The translations under genes were made by a program, and so were the position numbers. From the NCBI GenBank assembly GCA_000702085.1, contig KL370861.1:746911-810910 (forward strand): 64,000 nucleotides of DNA, read 5' to 3'. The DNA is from Lachnospiraceae bacterium P6A3. GTDB taxonomy: Bacteria > Bacillota > Clostridia > Lachnospirales > Lachnospiraceae. The stretch's first letter is position 1. Each line of letters starts with the position of its first letter. The notes under the pieces were generated by a model. The model was given only the letters and a program-made list of their open reading frames with translations. It ran no database searches and was not told where the DNA came from. This document shows positions 1 to 7,417 of this stretch, piece by piece.

Positions 1-295
1 GAACCGTGTCATTGATAAGGAATTTGAAGCGGCTCACAGAGAAAATCTTCTTGTGCTTGATGCGACAACCGGACAAAATGCTCTTAATCAGGCAAGAGAA
101 TTTAATGAAGCCGCCAAGCTTTCCGGAATCATTCTTACCAAGATGGACGGAACGGCAAAGGGCGGAATTGCGATAGCTATTCAGGCGCAGATGGGTATTC
201 CCGTTAAATACATCGGCGTCGGTGAGAAGATAGAAGATTTACAGAAGTTTGATGCAGATTCGTTCGTAAGAGCGATTTTTGATGCGGAGGAGTAA
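1..295 (+). CDS. ftsY: Signal recognition particle receptor FtsY, C-terminal part (truncated by window edge)
   Basis: The reading frame is open from the first bases and gives the last ~97 residues of the SRP receptor GTPase. Visible motifs are the DATTGQNALNQ segment, the guanine-specificity loop TKMDGTAKGG and the closing GVGEKIEDLQKF...FV block, all typical of the FtsY/Ffh NG domain. FtsY docks the ribosome-SRP complex at the membrane and reciprocally activates GTP hydrolysis with Ffh, whose gene lies 2.2 kb downstream. The N-terminal A domain, N domain and P-loop lie outside the window. It stops one base before the start of the threonine dehydratase gene. The family call is very secure; only completeness is unknown. 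Confidence 0.95.
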   Translation, partial: NRVIDKEFEAAHRENLLVLDATTGQNALNQAREFNEAAKLSGIILTKMDGTAKGGIAIAIQAQMGIPVKYIGVGEKIEDLQKFDADSFVRAIFDAEE

Positions 296-296
296 T

Positions 297-1520
297 ATGG
301 CTAAGGAAATGCTTACCTTGGATGCCTTTGAGGAAGCTTCCGAAATTGTTTCGAAAGTTACAAGAGATACCAAGCTGATCTATTCCGAATATTTTTCTAA
401 TCAGACCGGTAATAAGGTTTATCTTAAACCCGAGAACATGCAGGTTACCGGAGCGTATAAGATCAGGGGATCATATTATACCATCAGCACTCTTTCCGAT
501 GAGGAAAGATCTAAGGGACTTATTACCGCCTCGGCAGGAAACCATGCGCAGGGTGTTGCTTATGCTGCAAAAGCATACGGTGCCAAAGCCGTCATCGTAA
601 TGCCCACCACAACGCCTCTTATCAAGGTCAACAGAACCAAGAGCTATGGCGCAGAAGTAATTCTCTACGGCGATGTCTATGACGAAGCATGCACCAAGGC
701 ATTAGAGCTTGCTCAGGAGAAGGGCTATACATTCATTCATCCTTTTGACGATCTTAGAGTTGCCACCGGTCAGGGATCCATAGCAATGGAGATCGTGAGG
801 GAACTTCCTCTTGTGGATTATATACTTGTACCCATCGGAGGAGGCGGACTTGCAACCGGTGTTTCTACTCTGGCAAAGCTTCTTAATCCCAAGATCAAAG
901 TTATAGGTGTTGAGCCTGCAGGAGCTGCATGCCTCAAAGCATCTTTTGAAGCAGGTAAGGTCGTGACTCTTGACGGAGTTAATACTATTGCGGACGGTAC
1001 TGCGGTTAAGACACCCGGAGCAAATCTATTCCCTTATCTCAAAGATAATCTTGATGATATTATCACTGTCGAAGATTCCGAACTTGTTGTATGTTTCCTC
1101 GATATGGTTGAGAATCATAAGATGATCGTCGAAAATTCCGGACTTCTTACTGTGGCTGCTCTCAAGCATATGAAGGCAGAAGGCAAGAAGGTTGTATCGA
1201 TTCTTTCCGGCGGTAATATGGATGTGATTACCATGAGTTCCGTGGTTCAAAACGGTCTCATTGCAAGAGACAGGATCTTTACCGTGTCTGTTCTTTTGCC
1301 CGATAAGCCCGGTATGCTTGCCAAGGTTTCCGGCATTCTTGCAGAGCAGGGCGGCAATGTAATCAAACTTGAGCATAATCAGTTTGTATCAATCAACAGA
1401 AATGCCGCCGTTGAACTCAGGATTACTCTCGAAGCCTTCGGAACCGAACACAAGGCTGATATTATCTCGGCTCTTGAAAAAGAAGGATACAGACCTAAAG
1501 TGGTTAAGACCAATATCTGA
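297..1520 (+). CDS. ilvA: Threonine ammonia-lyase (threonine dehydratase) with C-terminal ACT domain
   Basis: PLP enzyme that deaminates L-threonine to 2-oxobutanoate, the first step towards isoleucine, or serine/threonine catabolism. The 407-residue protein has the PLP lysine in TGAYKIRGSY (K55), the substrate loop SAGNHAQGVA and the phosphate-binding loop PIGGGGLATG. From about residue 325 a single ACT regulatory domain follows (VSVLLPDKPGMLAKVSG), suggesting allosteric control. I start at ATG 297, which follows a GGAGGAG SD; an earlier in-frame ATG at 279 lies inside ftsY. The gene sits between ftsY and ylxM, where Bacillus has nothing, so transcription is probably shared with ftsY. The length fits the ACT-bearing TdcB-like class rather than the 500-residue biosynthetic IlvA, so the symbol could equally be tdcB. 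Confidence 0.9.
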   Translation: MAKEMLTLDAFEEASEIVSKVTRDTKLIYSEYFSNQTGNKVYLKPENMQVTGAYKIRGSYYTISTLSDEERSKGLITASAGNHAQGVAYAAKAYGAKAVIVMPTTTPLIKVNRTKSYGAEVILYGDVYDEACTKALELAQEKGYTFIHPFDDLRVATGQGSIAMEIVRELPLVDYILVPIGGGGLATGVSTLAKLLNPKIKVIGVEPAGAACLKASFEAGKVVTLDGVNTIADGTAVKTPGANLFPYLKDNLDDIITVEDSELVVCFLDMVENHKMIVENSGLLTVAALKHMKAEGKKVVSILSGGNMDVITMSSVVQNGLIARDRIFTVSVLLPDKPGMLAKVSGILAEQGGNVIKLEHNQFVSINRNAAVELRITLEAFGTEHKADIISALEKEGYRPKVVKTNI

Positions 1521-1559
1521 TGTCTGAGATATAGAGAGTTCCTTCAGAAGGTTGATCTT

Positions 1560-2057
1560 ATGAATAAGCGTTTAAAGTTTTTGGGATTGGATGTTCTGTA
1601 TTCCCTTTCCTCTGTGATAATTGCAGGTTTGTGTTCCCTTGTTCAATGTATAGCTCTTAAGAAGCTTGATACGGTCAGCGGTTACGATATACTGTTTTTC
1701 GATATGCAGTTCAATCCGCTTGCCTATATCGCGGGAACGGTTTTGTTTCTTCTTTTCTTTTATTATTCATATAAAAGATTTTTGATTAAAAAGTATAAAG
1801 AATATCCCGTAAATCATCCTGCGGTTATAATCATGCATTTTATCATCTCCGTTGTTTTTGCGTTTGCAATGTTTATTGTTCTCATATTTGCTTCGCTGTT
1901 ATTGATCGGATTTGATAAAAACCTGGTTCCCGAACTTCTTGCATTTATCACCATTTTTGTCTGGCCGGGTGCATTTATCGTTTATATGAATGCCACTTTG
2001 GCAATATATCTGATAGGAACGCGTAAAATTCAGAATACGAAAAAGAAGAAAAAATAA
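1560..2057 (+). CDS. Small polytopic membrane protein of unknown function
   Basis: 165 residues with four hydrophobic segments (about residues 8-30, 48-68, 88-117 and 124-150) and a lysine-rich C-terminus ending KKKKK, which predicts an inside tail. No motif was recognised. An AGAAGG SD lies eight bases before the ATG. The layout resembles RDD-like or small integral membrane proteins but no signature supports that. It is the last gene of the ftsY-ilvA transcription unit: a strong terminator hairpin follows eight bases after the stop. Reality as a gene is likely because of the SD, the composition and the close fit between its neighbours; function is unassigned. Confidence 0.75.
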   Translation: MNKRLKFLGLDVLYSLSSVIIAGLCSLVQCIALKKLDTVSGYDILFFDMQFNPLAYIAGTVLFLLFFYYSYKRFLIKKYKEYPVNHPAVIIMHFIISVVFAFAMFIVLIFASLLLIGFDKNLVPELLAFITIFVWPGAFIVYMNATLAIYLIGTRKIQNTKKKKK

Positions 2058-2064
2058 ATATTTT

Positions 2065-2099
2065 CAAGTGTCAAGTGATTTTGCTTGACACTTGTTTTT
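2065..2099 (+). terminator. Rho-independent terminator after the ftsY-ilvA unit
   Basis: Perfect 11-bp stem CAAGTGTCAAG (2065-2075) with CTTGACACTTG (2084-2094), 8-base loop, followed directly by five T. The 3' arm also contains the -35 box of the next promoter. Confidence 0.88.
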
Positions 2100-2113
2100 G
2101 TTTGTAATATTAT
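2085..2113 (+). promoter_or_regulatory. Sigma-A type promoter for ylxM-ffh
   Basis: TTGACA (2085-2090), a 17-base spacer and TATTAT (2108-2113). The consensus -35 box sits inside the 3' arm of the preceding terminator stem. Predicted transcription start is about 2119-2121, giving a ~30-base leader to the ylxM ATG at 2149. Confidence 0.85.
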
Positions 2114-2148
2114 ACTCAAGGTGCGCAAAAAGCGTCTGTAGGTGAATT

Positions 2149-2487
2149 ATGGATAAAATCCTCGAACAATCACTTCTGTATGATTTTTACGGCGAGCTTT
2201 TAAGCGAGCACAGGAGAAAGATTTATGAAGCTTCCCTTTTCGAAGATCTGTCCCTGGGAGAGATTGCGGAGAGCGAAGGTATATCCAGACAGGCGGTTCA
2301 TGATGCTTTAAGGCATTGCGATAAAGCGCTTAATGAATATGAATCCAAACTTCATCTGGTGGAAAGATTCCTGAAGATGAAGGGCGAGATAGAAGAGATT
2401 AAAAAGCTTTCCGTTTCGGAAGGCGATAATGAAACCAGACTTAAAGCTATCAGCAGTATAGCTGATACGATCATCGGAGAACTTTAA
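2149..2487 (+). CDS. ylxM: YlxM family putative DNA-binding protein (SRP operon)
   Basis: 112-residue UPF0122 protein. It resembles sigma-70 region 4: the segment EDLSLGEIAESEGISRQAVH (about residues 36-55) is a clear helix-turn-helix. YlxM is nearly always encoded directly upstream of ffh in Firmicutes, and work in streptococci links it to SRP assembly or SRP RNA binding. Here its TAA shares one base with the ffh ATG (TAATG), so the two are translationally coupled. It is the first gene behind the promoter at 2085-2113, with a TAGGTGA SD. Confidence 0.92.
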   Translation: MDKILEQSLLYDFYGELLSEHRRKIYEASLFEDLSLGEIAESEGISRQAVHDALRHCDKALNEYESKLHLVERFLKMKGEIEEIKKLSVSEGDNETRLKAISSIADTIIGEL

Positions 2488-3887
2488 TGGCTTTTGAGGG
2501 ACTCAGCGAAAAACTGCAAAATGCATTTAAAAATCTCCGCAGTAAAGGAAAGCTCACCGAAGCAGACGTAAAAGAAGCTCTCAAAGAAGTAAAAATGGCA
2601 CTTCTTGAGGCTGATGTTAACTTCAAGGTTGTTAAGAGTTTTGTTAAGACTGTTGAAGAAAAGTGCATCGGAAGCGATGTTCTGAACGGACTTAATCCTT
2701 CACAGACAGTCATTAAGATCGTAAATGATGAACTTACTTCCCTTATGGGAAGCGAGACCACGGAAGTAGCATTTCGTCCCGGCAAAGAGATTACCGTTAT
2801 TATGATGGCAGGCCTTCAGGGTGCGGGTAAAACCACTGCATCAGCCAAAATGGCGGGTCAGTTTATCAAAAAGGGAAAGAAGCCTTTGCTGGTAGCCTGC
2901 GACGTTTACAGACCCGCAGCTATAGAGCAGTTAAAGGTTAACGGACAGAAAGTCGGTGTAGAGGTTTTCGATATGGGAACCGATACTTCTCCCGCGGAGA
3001 TCGCAACCAAGGCCTACGAAAAGGCACTGAAGGAAAATTTCAATGTTGTCATCCTCGATACCGCAGGACGACTTCATATAGATGAAGATCTCATGAATGA
3101 GCTCAAAGAGATCAAAGAGAAGGTAAATGTATTCCAGACCATACTGGTTGTCGATGCAATGACCGGTCAGAGTGCGGTAACCGTATCTCAGACATTTGAT
3201 GAACAGATAGGTATTGACGGCGTCATCTTATCCAAGCTTGACGGCGATACAAGAGGCGGTGCGGCCCTTTCCATCAAAGCCGTTACCGGAAAGCCCATCC
3301 TCTATGTCGGAATGGGTGAAAAGCTTACCGATCTGGAGCAGTTCTATCCCGATCGTATGGCTTCCAGAATACTCGGCATGGGTGATGTACTGACCCTTAT
3401 CGAGAAGGCTCAGGCTTCGGTTACAACAACCGAAGAAGAAGGCCGCGGTATGATGAACCGCATGCAAAAAGGTAAGTTTGATTTTAACGATTACCTTGAA
3501 AGCATGAAGCAGATGAAGAATATGGGAGGTCTTGCTTCAATCCTTTCCATGATGCCCGGACTCGGAATTAATTCCGCCGATCTGGATGCGGCTGTTGATG
3601 AAAGCAAGCTTAAGAGGACCGAAGCTATCATCTATTCCATGACTCCCGAAGAGCGGTCCAATCCCAAGATACTTAATCCCAGAAGAAAATTCAGGATTGC
3701 CAAAGGTGCGGGACTTGATATAGCCGAAGTTAACAGATTCATCAAGCAGTTCGAACAGAGCCAGAAGATGATGAAGCAGATGTCCGGAATGGGCAAGCGA
3801 GGAAAAGGAATGTTCCCCGGAATGGGCGGCGGATTCCCCGGCGGTTTCCCGGGCGGAGGACGCAGGGGCGGTTTTCCTTTCAGATAA
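2487..3887 (+). CDS. ffh: Signal recognition particle GTPase Ffh
   Basis: 466 residues. The N domain (1-~90) is followed by the G domain with P-loop GLQGAGKTT (from residue ~109), DTAGRLHID and the specificity loop SKLDGDTRGG; the methionine-rich M domain runs from about 300 (ILSMMPGLG, MMKQMSGMGKRG). Ffh binds SRP RNA and signal sequences of nascent membrane proteins and delivers them to FtsY, encoded just upstream. The C-terminus is an unusually glycine/phenylalanine-rich tail (GGGFPGGFPGGGRR), a common low-complexity ending in clostridial Ffh. Start codon overlaps ylxM by one base. Assignment is unambiguous. Confidence 0.97.
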   Translation: MAFEGLSEKLQNAFKNLRSKGKLTEADVKEALKEVKMALLEADVNFKVVKSFVKTVEEKCIGSDVLNGLNPSQTVIKIVNDELTSLMGSETTEVAFRPGKEITVIMMAGLQGAGKTTASAKMAGQFIKKGKKPLLVACDVYRPAAIEQLKVNGQKVGVEVFDMGTDTSPAEIATKAYEKALKENFNVVILDTAGRLHIDEDLMNELKEIKEKVNVFQTILVVDAMTGQSAVTVSQTFDEQIGIDGVILSKLDGDTRGGAALSIKAVTGKPILYVGMGEKLTDLEQFYPDRMASRILGMGDVLTLIEKAQASVTTTEEEGRGMMNRMQKGKFDFNDYLESMKQMKNMGGLASILSMMPGLGINSADLDAAVDESKLKRTEAIIYSMTPEERSNPKILNPRRKFRIAKGAGLDIAEVNRFIKQFEQSQKMMKQMSGMGKRGKGMFPGMGGGFPGGFPGGGRRGGFPFR

Positions 3888-3961
3888 TTAAGATTGAATC
3901 CGGAATATGATCCGTTTTCATAGATAAAAAACACGTTAATCAATATTGGAGGAATTTTAAA

Positions 3962-4207
3962 ATGGCAGTAAAGATCAGACTTAGAAGAATCGGAGAAAAG
4001 AAGGCTCCTTTTTATCGCATTATCGTTGCAGATTCAAGAAGCCCCAGAAACGGAAGATTTATCGATGAGATCGGAACCTATGATCCTTCCAAGGATCCCA
4101 GTGAGTTCCACATCGACGAAGAGGCAGCTAAGAAGTGGATCGCTAACGGCGCTCAGCCTACCGAGGTTGTCGGCAAGCTTTTCAAGGTAGCAGGCATCAT
4201 TAAATAA
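3962..4207 (+). CDS. rpsP: 30S ribosomal protein S16
   Basis: 81 residues, the usual bS16 length, beginning [20 protein letters not shown], the family signature. The protein binds 16S rRNA in the body of the small subunit and helps its assembly. A GGAGGA SD lies eight bases ahead of the ATG. The 74-base gap after ffh contains no clear terminator; a separate promoter there is possible but I could not define one with good boxes. It is followed 27 bases later by khpA, the standard Firmicutes order. Confidence 0.97.
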   Translation: MAVKIRLRRIGEKKAPFYRIIVADSRSPRNGRFIDEIGTYDPSKDPSEFHIDEEAAKKWIANGAQPTEVVGKLFKVAGIIK

Positions 4208-4234
4208 TCTTGCATTTTGATCTTAGGAGGCCTT

Positions 4235-4465
4235 ATGAAAGAACTCGTTGAAGTTATTGCAAAGGCTCTCGTAGAACATCCCGAAGAGGTTGTTGTGACC
4301 GAAACCAAGGAAGGCAATGATTATATTGTTAAGCTTTGCGTAGCTTCTTCCGATATGGGAAAAGTCATAGGAAAACAGGGAAGGATAGCAAAGTCGATCC
4401 GTTCCGTAGTAAAAGCAGCGGCATCAAGGGAAAATGCAAGAGCCGATGTTGAAATAACCGACTAA
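4235..4465 (+). CDS. khpA: KH-domain RNA-binding protein KhpA (YlqC)
   Basis: 76 residues forming a single type-II KH domain with the GxxG loop in SDMGKVIGKQGRIAKSIR. KhpA pairs with KhpB/EloR in many Firmicutes as a global RNA chaperone connected to cell elongation. I use ATG 4235, five bases behind a perfect AGGAGG (4225-4230); an upstream in-frame TTG at 4217 lies before that SD and is rejected. Placed between rpsP and rimM as in Bacillus. A strong hairpin terminator follows eight bases after the stop. Confidence 0.94.
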   Translation: MKELVEVIAKALVEHPEEVVVTETKEGNDYIVKLCVASSDMGKVIGKQGRIAKSIRSVVKAAASRENARADVEITD

Positions 4466-4472
4466 AAATCGA

Positions 4473-4505
4473 ACGGACCACCCTGAAGGTGGTCCGTATT
4501 TTTAA
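4473..4505 (+). terminator. Terminator or attenuator between khpA and rimM
   Basis: Perfect 10-bp stem ACGGACCACC (4473-4482) with GGTGGTCCGT (4488-4497), loop CTGAA, followed by ATTTTT. It ends about 15 bases before the rimM ATG, so rimM-trmD either depends on read-through or on a promoter not recognised here. Confidence 0.82.
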
Positions 4506-4518
4506 ATTATCTAAGCTT

Positions 4519-5028
4519 ATGAAAAATTATCTCAAAGCAGGAACAATCACACAGCCCTTCGGTATCAAGGGAGAGACCAAAGTATACCCTCTGACCGATG
4601 ATCCAAGACTGTTTAAAAGCCTAAAAAAGGTTTATATGGAAAAGGACGGATCATATGAGGAATTTGAGATTGAAAGTGCCCGTATGGCGCTTCCTCTTGT
4701 GATCTTAAAGCTTAAGGGAATAGATACTCCCGAGGATGTGCGTTCCTACAGACAAAAGGATCTGTATATTCTCAGGGAAGATGCATCGCCTTTGTCCGAA
4801 GGTGAGTATTATTTTGCGGATATAATCGGAATGGAAGTGAGCGATGATACCGGAATCAGCCGCGGAAAGATCACAGACATCCTTCAGACCGGAGCAAATG
4901 ATGTTTACGAAATTACCGCAGATGACGGTTCTTCATTTTTGCTTCCTGCCATAAAGGATTGTATTATCAAAGTTGATGTTGAAAATAATAAGATGCTCAT
5001 TCACATCCTGGAGGGACTTTTGGATTGA
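4519..5028 (+). CDS. rimM: Ribosome maturation factor RimM
   Basis: 169 residues. The N-terminal half starts YLKAGTITQPFGIKGETKVY, the RimM signature, and the C-terminal PRC-barrel half contains EYYFADIIGMEV and NDVYEI. RimM binds S19 and helps maturation of the 30S head. The homologous sequence begins at ATG 4519; there is no SD in front of it, only the AT-rich tail of the preceding terminator. A GTG at 4489 in frame lies inside the hairpin and is unlikely. Overlaps trmD by four bases (TTGA), implying coupled translation. Confidence 0.93.
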   Translation: MKNYLKAGTITQPFGIKGETKVYPLTDDPRLFKSLKKVYMEKDGSYEEFEIESARMALPLVILKLKGIDTPEDVRSYRQKDLYILREDASPLSEGEYYFADIIGMEVSDDTGISRGKITDILQTGANDVYEITADDGSSFLLPAIKDCIIKVDVENNKMLIHILEGLLD

Positions 5029-6230
5029 TCTTTAAAGTACTTACGCTTTTTCCCGAAATGATCTCATCCGTAATGGAAACGGGAATCATAGGAAGAGCAT
5101 TAAAACAAGAAAAAATCACCTTCCAAACGGTGAATATCAGGGATTTTGCCGACAATAACAGGGCACAGATCGATGATTATCCATACGGAGGCGGCGCGGG
5201 GCAGGTTATTCAGGCTCAGCCTGTTTATGATGCGTTTAAATCCGTTGTTCCCGATTCTGAGGACGGGGTTAAGCGAAGAGTCATTTATCTGTCACCTCAG
5301 GGTAAAAGATTTGACCAGAGAATGGCCAAGGAATTTTCCGGTGATGATGAGCTCGTCTTTTTATGCGGTCATTATGAAGGCGTCGATGAAAGGGTTCTTG
5401 ATGAGATTGTAACGGATTATGTATCCGCCGGCGATTATATACTTACCGGAGGCGAACTTCCCGCACTGATGGTTATGGATGCCGTTTCAAGGCTTCTTCC
5501 CGGAGTTCTCGGAAACGATTCATCCCCGGATATAGAAACATTTTACCGGGATCTTCTTGAATATCCGCAGTACACAAGACCCGAAGTCTGGCATGAAAAA
5601 GAGGTTCCCGCCGTTCTTCTGTCCGGTAATCATAGGGATATCGAAGACTGGCGACTGGAAAGATCCATTGAGAGGACTCAGAGAAACAGGGCAGACCTTT
5701 TCAGGATATATACGGAAAAGACTGCACTGGTCAATAAAATGAAAAAGGCCAAGGTACAGAATATTCCCGCATCCGAAGCTCTTTCTTTTAACGATACGGA
5801 TATAATATTTGCCGGTAATTCCTATTATCTTCTGTATGATAATGATGCAAAGGCATTTTATGCAGGCTGCTTTGAAAAAAAGAACCTTTTGATAGACGGC
5901 TATGAATCCCGCGTTGTCAATAATGAGATAAAAAAACATGCTAAAGCGGGAGATAAGTGTATTCAGCTCAATCTTCCCGATATCATAACCGATAAGGATT
6001 ACAAGGACGGATATCTGCTTGTATTTACCGAGCGAAATCCTTTATCGACTCAGAGAGTCAAAGAATACGGCGAATTCGGTGAATACCTTAAAGAAAACGT
6101 AGCCCAAGCCCTTTTGCTCGGTAAAACATATTACATTTTTGTCGAAGCTAAGGACAAACAGCATGTTCAACTTGCCAAGGCTATGGGCTTTTATATGTCT
6201 TATATTAAGATTAAGGTATTCAGAAAATAA
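5025..6230 (+). CDS. trmD: tRNA (guanine-37-N1)-methyltransferase TrmD with an extra C-terminal domain
   Basis: Methylates G37 of tRNAs with SAM, preventing +1 frameshifts. Residues 1-~235 are a complete TrmD: KVLTLFPEM start, YGGGAGQVIQ, LCGHYEGVDERV, the trefoil-knot loop DYILTGGELPALMVMDAVSR and HEKEVPAVLLSGNH. TrmD is normally 240-250 residues; this protein is 401. The additional ~166 residues (starting near KMKKAKVQNIPASEAL) form an apparently folded domain with alternating strands and helices, ending in KQHVQLAKAMGFYMSY, faintly acetyltransferase-like but not identifiable by eye. No frameshift or internal start explains it as a separate gene. The start is TTG 5025, behind GGAGGG and overlapping the rimM stop. 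Confidence 0.93.
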   Translation: MIFKVLTLFPEMISSVMETGIIGRALKQEKITFQTVNIRDFADNNRAQIDDYPYGGGAGQVIQAQPVYDAFKSVVPDSEDGVKRRVIYLSPQGKRFDQRMAKEFSGDDELVFLCGHYEGVDERVLDEIVTDYVSAGDYILTGGELPALMVMDAVSRLLPGVLGNDSSPDIETFYRDLLEYPQYTRPEVWHEKEVPAVLLSGNHRDIEDWRLERSIERTQRNRADLFRIYTEKTALVNKMKKAKVQNIPASEALSFNDTDIIFAGNSYYLLYDNDAKAFYAGCFEKKNLLIDGYESRVVNNEIKKHAKAGDKCIQLNLPDIITDKDYKDGYLLVFTERNPLSTQRVKEYGEFGEYLKENVAQALLLGKTYYIFVEAKDKQHVQLAKAMGFYMSYIKIKVFRK

Positions 6231-6249
6231 GAACATTTGAAGAAAAAAC

Positions 6250-6278
6250 TTGCATTTTGCATTGCATTATGTTAAATT
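6250..6278 (+). promoter_or_regulatory. Candidate promoter for rplS
   Basis: TTGCAT (6250-6255), 17-base spacer, TAAATT (6273-6278), in the 124-base gap between trmD and rplS. Boxes are moderate matches; spacing is ideal. Confidence 0.5.
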
Positions 6279-6298
6279 ACCAATGTTGCGTTAAAAAG

Positions 6299-6354
6299 GT
6301 GGTCCGCTGTTACCCAAGAGGTATTAAGAACATCCTTTCGAAAAGGAGTATATT
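6299..6354 (+). promoter_or_regulatory. rplS 5' leader, candidate L19 autoregulatory structure
   Basis: The untranslated leader carries GGTGGTCCGCTGTTACCC and a CCTTT-CGA-AAAGG hairpin (6334-6346) whose 3' arm contains the first bases of the rplS SD (AAAAGGAG, 6341-6348). Firmicutes rplS genes are known to carry an L19 leader element in this place; I infer rather than prove membership. The AAGAGG at 6316-6321 could form an alternative pairing with CCTTT that would free the SD. Confidence 0.5.
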
Positions 6355-6702
6355 ATGTCAGACATTATTAAGGAAATTGAAAAAGAGCAGCTTAAGAGCG
6401 AAGTTCCCGAGTTCAACGTAGGTGATACCGTTAAGGTTCACAACCGTATCGTAGAGGGCGAGAAGTCCAGAATTCAGATTTTCGAGGGAACTGTTATCAA
6501 GAGACAGAACGGTTCTAATCGTGAGACTTTTACCGTTCGTAAGATTTCCAACGGTGTAGGTGTTGAGAAGACCTGGCCCCTTCATTCTCCCAATGTTGAG
6601 AAGATCGAGATCGTCAGAAAAGGTAAAGTCAGAAGAGCTAAGCTCAACTACCTTAGAGACAGAGTCGGTAGGGCTGCAAAGGTTAAAGAAGTTGTTAAAT
6701 AA
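6355..6702 (+). CDS. rplS: 50S ribosomal protein L19
   Basis: 115 residues, the normal bL19 size. Signature segments include [20 protein letters not shown] and [20 protein letters not shown]-like sequence near the middle. L19 sits at the 30S-50S interface. Preceded by AAAAGGAG at a good distance, with a structured leader and its own candidate promoter; followed by a very strong terminator at 6719. It is therefore probably a monocistronic or boundary gene separating the ffh/trmD cluster from the lepB-rbgA cluster. Confidence 0.97.
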   Translation: MSDIIKEIEKEQLKSEVPEFNVGDTVKVHNRIVEGEKSRIQIFEGTVIKRQNGSNRETFTVRKISNGVGVEKTWPLHSPNVEKIEIVRKGKVRRAKLNYLRDRVGRAAKVKEVVK

Positions 6703-6718
6703 TTTAAGCTTTTTTACG

Positions 6719-6749
6719 ATAACCGGTGCCATGGCACCGGTTATTTTTT
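6719..6749 (+). terminator. Rho-independent terminator after rplS
   Basis: 26-base perfect palindrome 6719-6744 (arms ATAACCGGTGCC / GGCACCGGTTAT) whose 3' end runs into a T6 tract. Confidence 0.9.
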
Positions 6750-6770
6750 GTGGTCTAAAATGCCTAAAAA

Positions 6771-6779
6771 TGCTATAAT
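6771..6779 (+). promoter_or_regulatory. Extended -10 promoter for the lepB-rbgA operon
   Basis: TGC-TATAAT (6771-6779): a consensus -10 with the TGn extension, which can compensate for the poor -35 (TGGTCT at 6751-6756, 17 bases upstream). Predicted start about 6785-6787. Confidence 0.65.
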
Positions 6780-6841
6780 ATTTCAAGGTATGCGTATTAT
6801 TAGAAAAGCCTGCGGAATGGCTTTGGAAAACGGTATTTGAA

Positions 6842-7417
6842 GTGAAACAGGACGGGTATTATTTTTACAAGAGAAGAAAGAGATTTTCCGATGATTTTAT
6901 TCATGAGGTCTTTCATTGGATTATTGGTGTTCTTATCAGCCTGATACTTGCACTGGTTTTTGTATATTTTATGGGTGTCAGCTTCATTGTATCAGGTGAT
7001 TCTATGTCTCCCGGTCTTGTTGACGGTCAGAAAGTTCTGGTTAACGGTCTTGTTTATAAATTTACCCAGCCTAAGCCCGGAGATGTGATAGTATTTCTCC
7101 CCAACGGAAACCCCAATCTAAATTATTATGTCAAAAGGGTAGTTGCTGTGCCGGGCGACCGTATATATGTTTCCGACGGTACTTTGTATGTAAATGATGC
7201 AGTATCTGATGTTGTTAATGGCAGGATCGTCGATCCCGGCATACTTGCCAATGAGATTACCGTATCTCAGGGGACTTATTTTGTAATGAGTGATGACATA
7301 TCGGATGCCGATGATTCGAGAAACGCCAATATCGGTCCGGTAGAGATCAAATATATAGAAGGAAAAGTATGGTTTGCTTTTTCGAAGGATTCTTCGAAGA
7401 TGCATTTGGTAGATTAA
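6842..7417 (+). CDS. Signal peptidase I paralogue (divergent active-site region)
   Basis: 191 residues: a cytoplasmic basic N-terminus (YKRRKRF), one transmembrane segment (about 25-47), then the S26 fold with the catalytic serine in VSGDSMSPGL and the catalytic lysine in YYVKRVVAVPGD. The C-terminal conserved box, usually GDNRxxSxDSR, reads SDDISDADDSRN, so this paralogue is altered compared with its sister at 8272. It would cleave signal peptides outside the membrane. The only start giving the full TM helix is GTG 6842, which has no SD and directly follows a 16-codon mini-ORF (6790-6840). It abuts rbgA with no gap. Confidence 0.85.
   Translation: MKQDGYYFYKRRKRFSDDFIHEVFHWIIGVLISLILALVFVYFMGVSFIVSGDSMSPGLVDGQKVLVNGLVYKFTQPKPGDVIVFLPNGNPNLNYYVKRVVAVPGDRIYVSDGTLYVNDAVSDVVNGRIVDPGILANEITVSQGTYFVMSDDISDADDSRNANIGPVEIKYIEGKVWFAFSKDSSKMHLVD

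Noticed and set aside
3888-3961. Separate promoter for rpsP (TTGAAT near 3894)
   Set aside because: No acceptable -10 at 16-18 bases.
4489-4518. Upstream GTG start for rimM
   Set aside because: It lies in the 3' arm of the terminator hairpin and the added residues do not match RimM.
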